Source of the DNA: Microbacterium imperiale
GTDB lineage: Bacteria; Actinomycetota; Actinomycetes; Actinomycetales; Microbacteriaceae
DNA length: 64,000 nucleotides
Direction: 5' to 3'
NCBI RefSeq assembly: GCF_017876655.1
Contig: NZ_JAGIOK010000001.1
Coordinates: 744,001 to 808,000, forward strand
Below are positions 19,116 through 28,268 of this stretch, one piece after another (the first letter of the stretch is position 1; every line of letters starts with the position of its first letter). The position numbers and the translations under genes are program-made. The notes below the pieces were generated by a model. The model was given only the letters and a program-made list of their open reading frames with translations, was not told the origin of the DNA and made no database searches.

Positions 19116-20192
19116 ATGGCTGACGAGAAGGCGCCCGAGCAGGTTCCTGCTTCCCTGGTGCCCTCATCGGGGCTCGCCGTCGCGGTGTCTGACCCGGTGC
19201 ACAACCCCGGGCTCGCACCCCACCGCAAGCGCATGACCGACAAGGACCCGGCCGCCATGGCGCGCGCCGTGCGCACCGTGTACACGCTGTTCTACCTGTC
19301 GGCGGCAGCGAGCATCTGGGCGGTGGCCGCGTACCTCATCTTCCCCATCGAGAGCGGCCTCATCGCCGACATCCGACGGAACAACCTCTTCATCGGTCTC
19401 GGAATCGCCACCGCGCTCCTGGCCATCGGCATCGGCGCGATCCACTGGTCGAAGGCCGTCATGCGCGACACCGAGTTCATCGAGGAGCGCCACTCCACGC
19501 GCGGTAGCGAGAGCACCCGCGCCGCGGCCGTGCAGGTCTTCGCGGACGCGAACGAGGAGTCGGGCTTCGGTCGTCGCACGATGGTTCGCAACTCGCTGTT
19601 CGTGGCCCTCGCGGCGTCGATCCTGCCGGGTGTGACCCTGTTCCGCGGCCTGGCCCCGCACAGCTCCCCCGAGCACCCGCACGCCGGTGACCCCGTGTAC
19701 CTGCTCAAGCACACGATGTGGGAAGAGGGCATGCGCTTGGCGCACGACCCGACCGGGAAGCCGATCCGCGCCGCCGACCTCACCCTCGGCTCCGCCGTGC
19801 ACGTCATCCCCGAGTCCCTCGCGACGCTCTCGCACCACGACGGCTACCTCGAGGAGAAGGCCAAGGCGATCGTCCTGCTCATGCGCCTGCTCCCCGAGCA
19901 GCTGAACGAGGCCGACGACCGCAAGGACTGGTCGTACGACGGCATCGTCGCGTACTCGAAGGTCTGCACGCACGTCGGTTGCCCCGTGGCTCTGTACGAG
20001 CAGCAGACCCACCACCTGCTCTGCCCCTGCCACCAGTCGCAGTTCGACGTGACCAACCACGCCGCCGTCATCTTCGGCCCGGCTGCACGTCCGCTGCCCC
20101 AGCTCCCGATCACCGTCGACGACGAGGGCTACCTGATCGCACGCAGCGACTTCACCGAACCCGTCGGCCCGAGCTTCTGGGAGCGTCATTGA
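19116..20192 (+). CDS. qcrA: Rieske iron-sulfur subunit of the bc1 complex
   Basis: QcrA carries the 2Fe-2S cluster that accepts electrons from menaquinol. At 358 residues it has the long actinobacterial form with three N-terminal membrane segments (roughly 55-75, 88-110 and 162-180). The cluster-binding motifs are CTHVGC and CPCHQSQF near residues 287-310. A ribosome-binding site, AAGGAG, precedes ATG. Its TGA overlaps the TTG start of qcrB, so the two cofactor-bearing subunits are probably translated in a coupled manner. Confidence 0.97.
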   Translation: MADEKAPEQVPASLVPSSGLAVAVSDPVHNPGLAPHRKRMTDKDPAAMARAVRTVYTLFYLSAAASIWAVAAYLIFPIESGLIADIRRNNLFIGLGIATALLAIGIGAIHWSKAVMRDTEFIEERHSTRGSESTRAAAVQVFADANEESGFGRRTMVRNSLFVALAASILPGVTLFRGLAPHSSPEHPHAGDPVYLLKHTMWEEGMRLAHDPTGKPIRAADLTLGSAVHVIPESLATLSHHDGYLEEKAKAIVLLMRLLPEQLNEADDRKDWSYDGIVAYSKVCTHVGCPVALYEQQTHHLLCPCHQSQFDVTNHAAVIFGPAARPLPQLPITVDDEGYLIARSDFTEPVGPSFWERH

Positions 20193-22045
20193 GCACCTCC
20201 ACCCACCCCACGGAGAACGTCACCACCGCTCCTGCGGTTCACGCTGACGGACCGACCCGCCCCGCGGACAAGCCGCTCGGCGGCAAGTTCGTCGGCGGCG
20301 TCGCGAACTACCTCGACGAGCGCACGAGCATCTCGGGCCTGGTCAAGGAACTCGGCCGCAAGATCTTCCCCGACCACTGGTCGTTCATGCTCGGCGAGAT
20401 CGCACTGTGGTCCTTCGTCGTCGTCCTGCTCTCGGGAACGTTCCTGACGTTCTTCTTCGAGGCGTCGATGGCTGAGACCCACTACTACGGCGCCTACGCC
20501 CCGATGCGAGGTCTCGAGATGTCGGCCGCGATGGCCTCCACCCTCGAGATCTCGTTCGACGTCCGCGGCGGTCTGCTGGTCCGCCAGCTGCACCACTGGG
20601 CCGCCCTCGTCTTCGTCGCCGGAATCGGCGTGCACATGCTGCGCGTCTTCTTCACCGGCGCGTTCCGCAAGCCCCGCGAGCTGAACTGGGTGATCGGCTT
20701 CATCCTCTTCATCCTCGCGATGGCCGAGGGCTTCACCGGCTACTCGCTGCCTGACGATGTCCTCTCGGGCAATGGTCTGCGCATCATCGACGGCATGATC
20801 AAGGGCATCCCGCTGATCGGCACCTGGACCTCGTTCCTCCTCTTCGGTGGCGAGTTCCCGGGCACCGAGATCGTCGGCCGCCTCTACGCGCTGCACATCC
20901 TGCTGCTGCCCGCGATCCTCGTCGCGCTGCTCGCGCTGCACCTGATGCTGATGATCGTCAACAAGCACACGCAGTTCGCCGGCCCTGCTCGGACCAACAA
21001 CAACGTCGTCGGTTACCCGATGATGCCGGTCTACATGTCGAAGATGGGTGGCTTCTTCTTCATCGTCTTCGGTGTGCTGGTCCTCGTCGCGGCCCTGTTC
21101 ACGATCAACCCGATCTGGAACTACGGCCCGTACGACCCCTCCCCCGTGTCGGCTGGTACGCAGCCCGACTGGTACATCGGCTTCGCGGACGGCGCCCTGC
21201 GTCTCATCCCGCCGCACTGGGAGTTCGTGCTGTTCGACCGCACGTGGTCGCTGAACATCCTCGTTCCGCTCGTCGGCCTCGGTGTGTTCATCGTCCTGGT
21301 CATGGTCTACCCCTTCATCGAGGCGTGGATCACGGGCGACAAGCGCGAGCACCACATCGCGGAGCGTCCGCGCAACGCGGCCACGCGTACTGCCATCGGT
21401 GCCGCCGGTGTGACGTTCTACGCGGTCCTGTGGGCAGCGGCATCCTCCGACATCGTGGCGACGCACTTCCACCTCACGATGGAAGGCGTGATCCACGCGC
21501 TGCAGGCCCTGCTGTTCGTCGGCCCGGTCGTCGCCTACTTCGTCACGAAGCGCATCTGCATCGCGCTGCAGAAGAAGGACCGCGAGATCGCGCTGCACGG
21601 CTTCGAGTCCGGCCGCATCGTCCGCCTGCCCGGTGGCGAGTACATCGAGGTCCACCAGCCCGTCGACGAGTACGAGCTCGTGAAGCTCGTGGACTACACG
21701 ACGAACGCTCCCCTGGTGGTGCGGCCGAACGACAAGGGCCGCATTCCGTGGCACGAGAACCTGCGTGCGGGCCTCTCGCGCTGGTTCTTCGAGGACCGCC
21801 TCACGCCGCTCACGCAGGCGGAGCTGGATGCCGCTCGCGCCCACGCTCATCACGACCTCGAGCACATCGCCGAGGAGGAGCAGGCAGAGCTCCGGGGCGC
21901 CCATGAGCGCGCCGGCGTGCCGGAGGCTCCTCTGCACCCCATCGAGGATGGCAAGGGCGTGGAGACGGCGAACCGCCCCTCCAACGTGATCGTCCCCGAT
22001 GAGGACGACGAGGATGCCGACGGCAAGGGATCGCGGAAGAGCTGA
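20189..22045 (+). CDS. qcrB: Cytochrome b subunit of the bc1 complex
   Basis: QcrB is the heme b core subunit and contains the quinol sites. The 618-residue protein has eight or more membrane segments. Histidine ligands lie in VRQLHHWAALVFVAGIGVH and LYALHILLLPAILVALLALH, and the family PDWY motif occurs as QPDWYIGFADG. The long charged C-terminal extension (from about 460) ends in DEDDEDADGKGSRKS, as in other actinobacteria. The start is an unusual TTG overlapping the qcrA stop as TTGA, with GGGAG just upstream. No better start codon exists before the conserved region. The operon ends at a strong hairpin. Confidence 0.96.
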   Translation: MSTSTHPTENVTTAPAVHADGPTRPADKPLGGKFVGGVANYLDERTSISGLVKELGRKIFPDHWSFMLGEIALWSFVVVLLSGTFLTFFFEASMAETHYYGAYAPMRGLEMSAAMASTLEISFDVRGGLLVRQLHHWAALVFVAGIGVHMLRVFFTGAFRKPRELNWVIGFILFILAMAEGFTGYSLPDDVLSGNGLRIIDGMIKGIPLIGTWTSFLLFGGEFPGTEIVGRLYALHILLLPAILVALLALHLMLMIVNKHTQFAGPARTNNNVVGYPMMPVYMSKMGGFFFIVFGVLVLVAALFTINPIWNYGPYDPSPVSAGTQPDWYIGFADGALRLIPPHWEFVLFDRTWSLNILVPLVGLGVFIVLVMVYPFIEAWITGDKREHHIAERPRNAATRTAIGAAGVTFYAVLWAAASSDIVATHFHLTMEGVIHALQALLFVGPVVAYFVTKRICIALQKKDREIALHGFESGRIVRLPGGEYIEVHQPVDEYELVKLVDYTTNAPLVVRPNDKGRIPWHENLRAGLSRWFFEDRLTPLTQAELDAARAHAHHDLEHIAEEEQAELRGAHERAGVPEAPLHPIEDGKGVETANRPSNVIVPDEDDEDADGKGSRKS

Positions 22046-22063
22046 TCCCGGACTGTCCGGATT

Positions 22064-22099
22064 ACGGCGGGGTGTGACCGATCGGTCGCACCCCGCCGT
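22064..22099 (+). terminator. Terminator of the ctaE-qcrCAB operon
   Basis: A perfect 11-bp GC-rich stem (ACGGCGGGGTG pairing with CACCCCGCCGT) is extended inside by GACC/GGTC. It starts 18 nt after the qcrB stop and is followed by TTCGTT. The position and strength make it a good Rho-independent-type terminator. Confidence 0.85.
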
Positions 22100-22112
22100 T
22101 CGTTCACCTGCG

Positions 22113-22118
22113 TAGCGT
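22113..22118 (+). promoter_or_regulatory. -10 element of the rhodanese gene (TAGCGT)
   Basis: TAGCGT ends seven nucleotides before the ATG of the rhodanese gene, consistent with a separate, leaderless transcript downstream of the operon terminator. Confidence 0.45.
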
Positions 22119-22125
22119 GTGACTC

Positions 22126-22533
22126 ATGACCGATGCACTCACCTACTTCACGGCAAAGCTCGAGCACGAGACCGACCCCTCGGACGTGTTCGAGGCACAA
22201 CGCGCCGGCGAGGAGTTCGTTCTCGTCGACGTCCGCAGTTCGGATGCCTGGGCTCAAGGCCACGCCGTGGGGGCCATCCACCTGCCCCGCCCCGAGATTG
22301 CCAGCCGCGCGACGGCCGAGATCGACCGCGACGTTGAGGTCATCGTGTACTGCTGGAGCCCGGGCTGCAACGGCGGCACCCGCGCTGCCATCGAGTTCGC
22401 CAAGCTCGGATACCGCGTCCGCGAAATGATCGGCGGATTCGAGTACTGGGCGCGTGAGGGCTACCCCGTCGCGAACGCCAACGGCCCCCTCCCCCGCACC
22501 TACGACCCCCTGGTCGCCCTCGTACGCTCCTGA
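22126..22533 (+). CDS. Rhodanese-like sulfurtransferase
   Basis: The 135-residue single-domain rhodanese has the usual order VLVDVRSSDAWAQGHAVGAIHLP, then the active-site loop VYCWSPGCNGGTRAAIE with two cysteines, and finishes GFEYWAREGYPV. The catalytic cysteine should be the one in SPGCNGG, near residue 82. It probably moves sulfane sulfur between thiols; the acceptor is unknown. It is transcribed separately from the qcr operon, after that operon's terminator. Confidence 0.9.
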   Translation: MTDALTYFTAKLEHETDPSDVFEAQRAGEEFVLVDVRSSDAWAQGHAVGAIHLPRPEIASRATAEIDRDVEVIVYCWSPGCNGGTRAAIEFAKLGYRVREMIGGFEYWAREGYPVANANGPLPRTYDPLVALVRS

Positions 22534-23095
22534 AACGACGGGAAGCTACGGCGAGGCGACGACCGGAGGGCCGTGGAGGACATCGCGTGCGGGAACAAGT
22601 CCGAGAACGGCAGGTCGCTCGAACCAGGCGGGGCGATGAGGATCCCGGTGATCTTGCCGGAGCCGTTGTAGGCGATGCGACCGATTCATTCACCAGTCGG
22701 TTGGCGAGCCTGCCCAACGGCGTGCTGCCGTCCGCCGTCTGCACCGTCGCATCGACGTCAGCTGGGCGAACACCTCGCTCGTTCGGTGCAAGAGGTCCGT
22801 AACTGGCGCTGCCGTCGTGTCTCTCTCATCCTTGCCGGAGCAACTCGTCGGCCTGGCGCATCATCCGGACCTCGTCGTCCGAGCGAGACTGCGATTGTTC
22901 CCCGCCGGCCTCGCCGAGAGAGGCGAGCTCGACAAGCGAGGGGCCGCTCTTCGATGATCCGCTCATGAGATGAGACTCAGGGCGCGACTCGTGAGCGTCG
23001 ACAAAAGGATGACGGTCACATGGCCATGAGGGCCCCCGTTGAGGCCGGATGCCGGAGGGCACCCACAGGAGGGCGGCATCCCGACGCAAACGACA
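22534..23095. other. Gene-free stretch with possible decayed minus-strand coding remnant
   Basis: No intact gene fits this 560-bp stretch. On the minus strand, frame fragments read DATVQTADGSTPLGRLANR and then, one frame away near 22676-22620, IAYNGSGKITGILIAPPG. The latter resembles the end of DUF3887-type regions next to hydrolases. The pieces are short, in different frames and lack a start, so at most this is a degenerate remnant. The rest of the stretch holds only random short frames. Confidence 0.3.
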
Positions 23096-23127
23096 GACGG
23101 CCACCGCACCGGAGTGCGATGGCCGTC
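23096..23127 (-). terminator. Terminator of the ctaC-ctaD-ctaF operon
   Basis: A 14-bp stem (GACGGCCACCGCAC with GTGCGATGGCCGTC; the one mismatch is G-U in the minus-strand RNA) with a 4-nt loop starts 15 nt after the ctaF stop. It is followed by TGTCGTTTG. Confidence 0.85.
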
Positions 23128-23142
23128 GTGGCGCGCGGGTGA

Positions 23143-23580
23143 TCAGCGCGCGAAGTAACCGCGGTAGTACTCGTAGACCCAGCCGACGATCGCGACCACG
23201 AAGATCGCGAAACCGATCGGGAGCAGGAACTGACCGACCGCGAGACCGATGATGAACACGGCAGCCGCGAAGGCCAGGACGAGCGGCCACCAGGACCACG
23301 GGCTGAACTCGCCGATCTCGGGGTCACCGTCGTCGATGTCAGCGGTGAGCGAGTCCTCGGGCAGTTCCCCGCCCTGAGCCTTGTGCACGCGCGACACGTA
23401 GAACGCGATCATCGCGCCCATGAAGCCGGTGAACAGCAGCGCGGTCGATCCGACCCACTCGATGCGGTGCCACCAGACGCCCTGGTCAGTGTGGGCGACG
23501 AGGCTCCACACGGTGTAGGTGATGAACACCGCGAAGAAGAAGCCGGTGAGCACCCACCAGAGGTTGATGTTGGTCTTCAC
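23143..23580 (-). CDS. ctaF: Cytochrome c oxidase subunit IV (actinobacterial type)
   Basis: CtaF is the small fourth subunit of actinobacterial aa3 oxidase. The 145-residue protein starts MKTNINLWWVLTGFFFAVF and has four hydrophobic segments (about 8-28, 42-62, 97-118 and 120-138). The conserved loop around FSPWSWWPL and the YEYYRGYFAR C-terminus match this family. It lies three nucleotides after the ctaD stop, so it is the last gene of ctaC-ctaD-ctaF. Confidence 0.96.
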   Translation of the reverse strand: MKTNINLWWVLTGFFFAVFITYTVWSLVAHTDQGVWWHRIEWVGSTALLFTGFMGAMIAFYVSRVHKAQGGELPEDSLTADIDDGDPEIGEFSPWSWWPLVLAFAAAVFIIGLAVGQFLLPIGFAIFVVAIVGWVYEYYRGYFAR

Positions 23581-23583
23581 GTC

Positions 23584-25350
23584 TTACTTCACCTCTCCAT
23601 CGGCGACATCCACAACCGGCGCATCGGGGGCGTCCTTCGCGGGGCCCACGCCGACCGGGATGGCGGCCTCGGGGTGGTTCAGGTCGAAGGCCGGACGCTC
23701 GCTGCGGATGCGCGGGATCGACGTGAAGTTGTGGCGCGGCGGCGGGCAGCTGGTTGCCCACTCGAGAGATGCGCCGTAGCCCCAGGGATCGTTCACGGTC
23801 ACCTTCGGCGCGCTGCGCGAGGTGATCCAGACGTTCAGGAAGAACGGGATCATCGAGGCACCGAGGACGATCGCGCCGATCGTGGAGACCTGGTTCTGCC
23901 ACGTCCAACCGTCGGCGGCCGAGTAGTCGGCGTAGCGGCGGACCATGCCGTCGACGCCCAGCCAGTGCTGGATGAGGAACGTCATGTGGAAGCCGATGAA
24001 CAGCATCCAGAAGTGCACCATTCCGAGGCGCTCGTTGAGCATCCGGCCGGTCCACTTCGGCCACCAGAAGTAGAAGCCCGCGAACATCGCGAACACGACG
24101 GTGCCGAAGACGACGTAGTGGAAGTGCGCCACGACGAAGTACGAGTCCGACAGGTGGAAGTCGAGCGGCGGCGAGGCGAGGATGACGCCGGTGAGGCCAC
24201 CGAAGACGAACGACACGAGGAAGCCCAGGGTGAACACCATCGGGGTCTCGAACGTGACCGATCCGCGCCACATCGTGCCGATCCAGTTGAAGATCTTCAC
24301 GCCCGTCGGAACGGCGATGAGCATCGTCATGAGGGCGAAGAACGGCAGCAGGACGGCGCCCGTGACGTACATGTGGTGCGCCCACACCGCGACCGAGAGG
24401 GCCGCGATCGCGATCGTGGCGTAGATCAGCGTCTTGTATCCGAAGATCGGCTTGCGGCTGAACACCGGCAGGATCTCGGACACGATGCCGAAGAACGGCA
24501 GCGCGATGATGTACACCTCGGGGTGCCCGAAGAACCAGAACAGGTGCTGCCAGAGCAGGACGCCGCCGTTGGCCGGGTCGTAGATGTGGGAGCCGAGAAC
24601 ACGGTCGGATGCGGCCGCGAAGATCGCCGCGGCGAGCACCGGGAACGCCATCAGGACCAGGATGCTGGTGACCAGCGTGTTCCACGAGAAGATCGACATT
24701 CGCCACATGGTGAGGCCGGGCGCACGCATCGTGATGATCGTGGTGATGAAGTTCACCGCACCGAGGATCGTGCCGAAGCCGCTCAGACCGAGGCCGAGCA
24801 TCCACAGGTTGCCACCGGCACCGGGTGAGAACGTGGCGTTAGCGAGGGGCTGATACGCGAACCATCCGAACGAGGCCGCACCCTGCGGGGTGAGGAAGCC
24901 CGAGATCGCGATGATCGAGCCGAAGAGGAACAGCCAGAAGGCGAACGCGTTCAGTCGCGGGAACGCGACGTCGGGAGCGCCGAGCTGCAGCGGCAGGATC
25001 GCGTTGGCGAAGCCGGCGAAGAGCGGGGTCGCGAACATGAGCAGCATGATCGTGCCGTGCATCGTGAACAGCTGGTTGTACTGCTCCTTGGTCGGCACGA
25101 CCTGCATCCCGGGCTCGAACAGCTCCGCACGGATGATGAGGGCCATCACGCCGCCCAGGAGGAAGAACAGCACCGAGGCGATCAGGTACATGTACCCGAT
25201 CGTCTTGTGGTCGGTGGAGGTGATCCACTTGACGATGATGTTGCCCTTCTGCTCGACGCGCGACGCGCTGAGCAGCGCCGCCTGTCGAGGAGGCAGGGTG
25301 GTCGGGCGGCCCGCAGGCTGTTCGCCCTGGAGCGGAAGTGTCGTCGCCAT
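23584..25350 (-). CDS. ctaD: Cytochrome c oxidase subunit I
   Basis: CtaD is the heme a / heme a3-CuB catalytic core of the aa3 oxidase. The 588-residue protein has twelve membrane segments. Hallmarks include [14 protein letters not shown] with a heme a ligand, [17 protein letters not shown] with CuB histidine and cross-linked tyrosine, [11 protein letters not shown], and [11 protein letters not shown] with the heme ligands. The start ATG overlaps the ctaC stop (ATGA), so translation is coupled to subunit II. Confidence 0.98.
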   Translation of the reverse strand: MATTLPLQGEQPAGRPTTLPPRQAALLSASRVEQKGNIIVKWITSTDHKTIGYMYLIASVLFFLLGGVMALIIRAELFEPGMQVVPTKEQYNQLFTMHGTIMLLMFATPLFAGFANAILPLQLGAPDVAFPRLNAFAFWLFLFGSIIAISGFLTPQGAASFGWFAYQPLANATFSPGAGGNLWMLGLGLSGFGTILGAVNFITTIITMRAPGLTMWRMSIFSWNTLVTSILVLMAFPVLAAAIFAAASDRVLGSHIYDPANGGVLLWQHLFWFFGHPEVYIIALPFFGIVSEILPVFSRKPIFGYKTLIYATIAIAALSVAVWAHHMYVTGAVLLPFFALMTMLIAVPTGVKIFNWIGTMWRGSVTFETPMVFTLGFLVSFVFGGLTGVILASPPLDFHLSDSYFVVAHFHYVVFGTVVFAMFAGFYFWWPKWTGRMLNERLGMVHFWMLFIGFHMTFLIQHWLGVDGMVRRYADYSAADGWTWQNQVSTIGAIVLGASMIPFFLNVWITSRSAPKVTVNDPWGYGASLEWATSCPPPRHNFTSIPRIRSERPAFDLNHPEAAIPVGVGPAKDAPDAPVVDVADGEVK

Positions 25351-26255
25351 CAGTGGCTTCCCTCGGCTGTTTCGGTGACCGCTCCCGTGCCCGGGAAGTT
25401 CTGCAGGCGGTCGTAGACGTCGTTGATGTCGCCGGTCTGGTCGGCGTCGCGCAGCGTCTGGAGGTAGTCCTCGTACTCCTGCTCGGAGACGACCTCGACG
25501 TTGAAGAGCATCATCGAGTGGTATTCACCGCAGAGCTCGGCGCACTTGCCGGCGAACGTACCCTCGCGGGTGGGGACGAACGACCACGAGTTGGTGTCGC
25601 GTCCGGGGTACATGTCCTTCTTGTAGAGGAAGTCGATGACCCAGAAGGAGTGCTGGACGTCGCGCGACTGCAGGTTGATCTTCACCGTCTTGTTGACGGG
25701 CAGGACCAGCGTGGGCAGTGCGGATTCGTCACGGTCGCCGTTGGCGGCCGGCTGCGCCTGGACACCCATCGTCCAGACCGCGTCGGAGTTGTCTTCCTCT
25801 TCGCCGTTGTACTGGAAGTCCCACGCCCACTGCTTGCCGATCGCGGTGATCGACACGTCGGGGTCCTCGTACTGGGTCTCGATGATCGACTGGTCGCGCG
25901 CGGTGAACGCGAAGAACCCGATCACGAGGATCAGCGGCACGATCGTGTAGAAGATCTCGATCGGCATGTTGTACCGGAGCTGGACCGGAAGACCGGTCTG
26001 GCCGCGCCGACGACGGTAGGCGATGGCGGCGAAGGCCATGAGCCCCCACGTGATGACACCCACCGCGAGGAGGACGATCCACGAGTTCACCCAGAGGCCG
26101 GAGACCATCTCGGTGCGGTTGGTGGCGGGCGTGCCGTCTTCGGTGAAGCCCGGGAGGTAGCCGTTCAGCTCCGTCGGTGTACAAGCTGCGAGGGAGACTG
26201 CCGTGACGATCCCGAGCGGGATCACGGCCCAGCGGAGGCGGCGTTTGAAGCGCAC
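25350..26255 (-). CDS. ctaC: Cytochrome c oxidase subunit II
   Basis: CtaC carries the CuA centre that receives electrons from the QcrC hemes. The 301-residue protein has a lipoprotein signal ending VSLAAC, two membrane helices (about 45-68 and 85-107) and a cupredoxin domain with CuA ligands in [14 protein letters not shown] near residues 233-246. The GTG start was preferred over upstream ATGs because AAAGGTG precedes it and it begins a typical signal peptide, [15 protein letters not shown]. It is the first gene of ctaC-ctaD-ctaF. Confidence 0.96.
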   Translation of the reverse strand: MRFKRRLRWAVIPLGIVTAVSLAACTPTELNGYLPGFTEDGTPATNRTEMVSGLWVNSWIVLLAVGVITWGLMAFAAIAYRRRRGQTGLPVQLRYNMPIEIFYTIVPLILVIGFFAFTARDQSIIETQYEDPDVSITAIGKQWAWDFQYNGEEEDNSDAVWTMGVQAQPAANGDRDESALPTLVLPVNKTVKINLQSRDVQHSFWVIDFLYKKDMYPGRDTNSWSFVPTREGTFAGKCAELCGEYHSMMLFNVEVVSEQEYEDYLQTLRDADQTGDINDVYDRLQNFPGTGAVTETAEGSH

Positions 26256-26289
26256 AGTGCACCTTTCCGGGACGAATGGTTCGACCTTC

Positions 26290-26295
26290 AGTCTA
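26290..26295 (-). promoter_or_regulatory. -10 element of ctaC-ctaD-ctaF (TAGACT)
   Basis: TAGACT on the minus strand lies about 35 nt before the ctaC start, leaving a leader of about 27 nt that contains a ribosome-binding site. This operon is therefore leadered, unlike ctaE. I see no iron-box match here. Confidence 0.5.
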
Positions 26296-26366
26296 GGGCA
26301 AGCTTTCACCCGATTCAGGCCATCCATTCAGGATGTCGGCGACGCGGACCGTCGCACGGGAGCGGT

Positions 26367-26726
26367 TCAGTGGAAGCTGTCACCGCACGCGCAGGACCCC
26401 GCGGCGTTGGGGTTGTCGATCGTGAAGCCCTGCTCCGAGATCGTGTCCTTGAAGTCGATGGTCGCCCCGTCGAGGTACGGGACGGACATGTCGTCGACGA
26501 TGACCTCGACGCCGTCGAAGTCGACCGTCTGGTCGCCGTCGAGGAAGCGCTCGTCGAAGTAGAGCTGGTAGATGAGTCCGCTGCATCCACCCGGCTGGAC
26601 GGCGACGCGCAGACGCAGGTCGTCACGGTTCTCCTGCGAGAGCAGGCTCTTCACCTTGAGCGCCGCCTCATCGGTCAGCGAGACGCCGTGCGCACGGACG
26701 GTTTCGGACGTGGCGATGTCGGTCAT
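26367..26726 (-). CDS. erpA: A-type iron-sulfur carrier, HesB/IscA/ErpA family
   Basis: This 119-residue protein delivers Fe-S clusters to apo-proteins. The three invariant cysteines are C48 in PGGCSG and C112/C114 in GSCACGDSF, with the family sequence LRLRVAVQPGGCSGLIYQLY. It lies next to the respiratory genes, whose Rieske protein needs a 2Fe-2S cluster; that functional link is inference. A TAGAAT -10 sits about 45 nt upstream, inside a long inverted repeat, which suggests possible regulation. ErpA is the closest label; the iron-sulfur insertion family has several near-identical members. Confidence 0.93.
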   Translation of the reverse strand: MTDIATSETVRAHGVSLTDEAALKVKSLLSQENRDDLRLRVAVQPGGCSGLIYQLYFDERFLDGDQTVDFDGVEVIVDDMSVPYLDGATIDFKDTISEQGFTIDNPNAAGSCACGDSFH

Positions 26727-26757
26727 GATTCTCCCGAGGTGTCGGGCCGCAGACAGG

Positions 26758-26793
26758 CGGCCGGTGCCACGATTCTACGCGCGGCACCGGCCG
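26758..26793. repeat. 11-bp inverted repeat enclosing the erpA -10 element
   Basis: CGGCCGGTGCC and GGCACCGGCCG form a perfect 11-bp inverted repeat with a 14-nt loop holding TAGAAT on the minus strand (26772-26777). It lies 34 bp after the M20 peptidase stop and 32 bp before the erpA start. It may be the terminator of the peptidase gene, an operator over the erpA promoter, or both. Confidence 0.6.
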
Positions 26794-26826
26794 ACGGGGC
26801 GCTCTCCCCCGCGATCGCGGAACAGA

Positions 26827-28221
26827 TCAGAGCGGCGTCGCGTCCAGCCGCTCGAGCAGGAGCGCTTCCGACACCAACGCGTGGCGGAACGTGTCGAGAT
26901 GCAGCGACTCGTTCGGGCTGTGCGCCCGGGCGTGTGGGTCCTCGACGCCCGTGACGAGGATCTGCGCGTCGGGGAACTCCCGCACCAGATCGGCGATGAA
27001 GGGGATCGATCCTCCGACGCCGATGTCGACCGGCTCCACTCCGTAGCCCGTGGCCAGCGCGGCGCGAGCGTGCGAGACCGCGCTGCCGCTGGTGTCGACG
27101 AGGAAGGGGTTGCCGGTTTCGACGTCTCTGAAGGTCAGCTCCGCACCGAAGGGAGCGTGGGCGCGCAGGTGCGCCTCGATCGCCTGGTACGCCTCGTCGG
27201 CCGACTGGCCCGGGGCGACGCGCGCAGAGATGACGACGGACACCTCTGGGCTGAGGGTGTTCGAGGCGTTGCGGACACTGGGGGCGTCGATGCCGGTGAC
27301 GGTGATGGAGGGCTTGTTCCAGATGCGCGACAGGATCGGACCGGTGCCGATGGGCGAGACGCCGGCGGGCAGACCCGCTTCCGAGCGCAGGGTCTCTTCG
27401 GAGTACTCCGGAGTCTCGGCCTCGCGCTCGCGCAGTCCGTCGACGGCGACGGCGCCCTCGTCGTCCCACAGCGTCCCCAGCAGCTTCACCGTTGCCAGCA
27501 TCGCGTCGGGCACGGCGCCGCCGAACATGCCCGAGTGCGACGCGTGCTCGAGCGTGCGCACCGTCATCGTGAAGCGCGCGTTGCCGCGCAGCGACACGGT
27601 GAGCGCGGGCGTGGTCGCGTCCCAGTTGCCCGAGTCGGCCACGACGATGACGTCGGCGCGCAGCGCGTCGGCGTTGTCCGAGAGGAAGGACCCGAACGAC
27701 GCCGACCCGGCCTCCTCCTCCCCTTCGATGAAGAGATTGACACCGAGATCGAATTCGGGGCCGAGCGCCTCGACGAGTGCACGCAAGGCTCCGACGTGGG
27801 CCATGACGCCGGCCTTGTCGTCCGCGGCACCGCGTCCGTACAGGCGCCCGTCGCGAACGGTCGGCTCGAACGGAGCGGACTCCCACAGGCCCTCGTCACC
27901 CACGGGCTGCACGTCGTGGTGGGCATACAGCAGGATCGTGGGCCGCCCGTTGCGCGCGGCGCGGGTCGCCAGCACCGCCGGCATCCCCTGCTCGCCCGTC
28001 GACGGGATCGTCGCGGTCGCGACCTCGACCCGCTCGAAGATGCCGAGGCCCTCGGCCAGACTCGCGACGGCCGCGGCGCTGCGTTCGACCTCGGCCCGGT
28101 CGAATCCCGGGAAGGCGACGGACGGGATACGCACGAGCGCCCCGAGGTCGGCCAGGGCGGCGGGAACAACGGAGAGGGCGGCGTCGCGCACGGCGGCGGA
28201 CCGAGGAGATTCGGAGGTCAT
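26827..28221 (-). CDS. M20-family metallopeptidase (dipeptidase-like)
   Basis: The 464-residue protein is a zinc peptidase of clan MH. Catalytic features are YAHHDVQPVG with a zinc histidine and catalytic Asp, GRGAADDKAGVMAH with the bridging Asp, and FIEGEEEAGSASF with the general-base Glu. A dimerisation domain spans about 200-330, and the C-terminal half contains VGGSIPFIADL and EDPHARAHSPNESL. It matches dipeptidases of the CNDP-like type that cleave short peptides. The ATG was chosen because TAAGAT ends seven nucleotides upstream; an ATG 21 bp further up is less likely. Confidence 0.93.
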   Translation of the reverse strand: MTSESPRSAAVRDAALSVVPAALADLGALVRIPSVAFPGFDRAEVERSAAAVASLAEGLGIFERVEVATATIPSTGEQGMPAVLATRAARNGRPTILLYAHHDVQPVGDEGLWESAPFEPTVRDGRLYGRGAADDKAGVMAHVGALRALVEALGPEFDLGVNLFIEGEEEAGSASFGSFLSDNADALRADVIVVADSGNWDATTPALTVSLRGNARFTMTVRTLEHASHSGMFGGAVPDAMLATVKLLGTLWDDEGAVAVDGLREREAETPEYSEETLRSEAGLPAGVSPIGTGPILSRIWNKPSITVTGIDAPSVRNASNTLSPEVSVVISARVAPGQSADEAYQAIEAHLRAHAPFGAELTFRDVETGNPFLVDTSGSAVSHARAALATGYGVEPVDIGVGGSIPFIADLVREFPDAQILVTGVEDPHARAHSPNESLHLDTFRHALVSEALLLERLDATPL

Positions 28222-28228
28222 GCGGGTA

Positions 28229-28234
28229 ATCTTA
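28229..28234 (-). promoter_or_regulatory. -10 element of the M20 peptidase gene (TAAGAT)
   Basis: TAAGAT ends seven nucleotides before the chosen ATG, supporting a leaderless start and deciding between two in-frame ATGs. Confidence 0.5.
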
Positions 28235-28268
28235 TGAGGCACGTTCGTCGCAGAACCCGAGGATCCCC

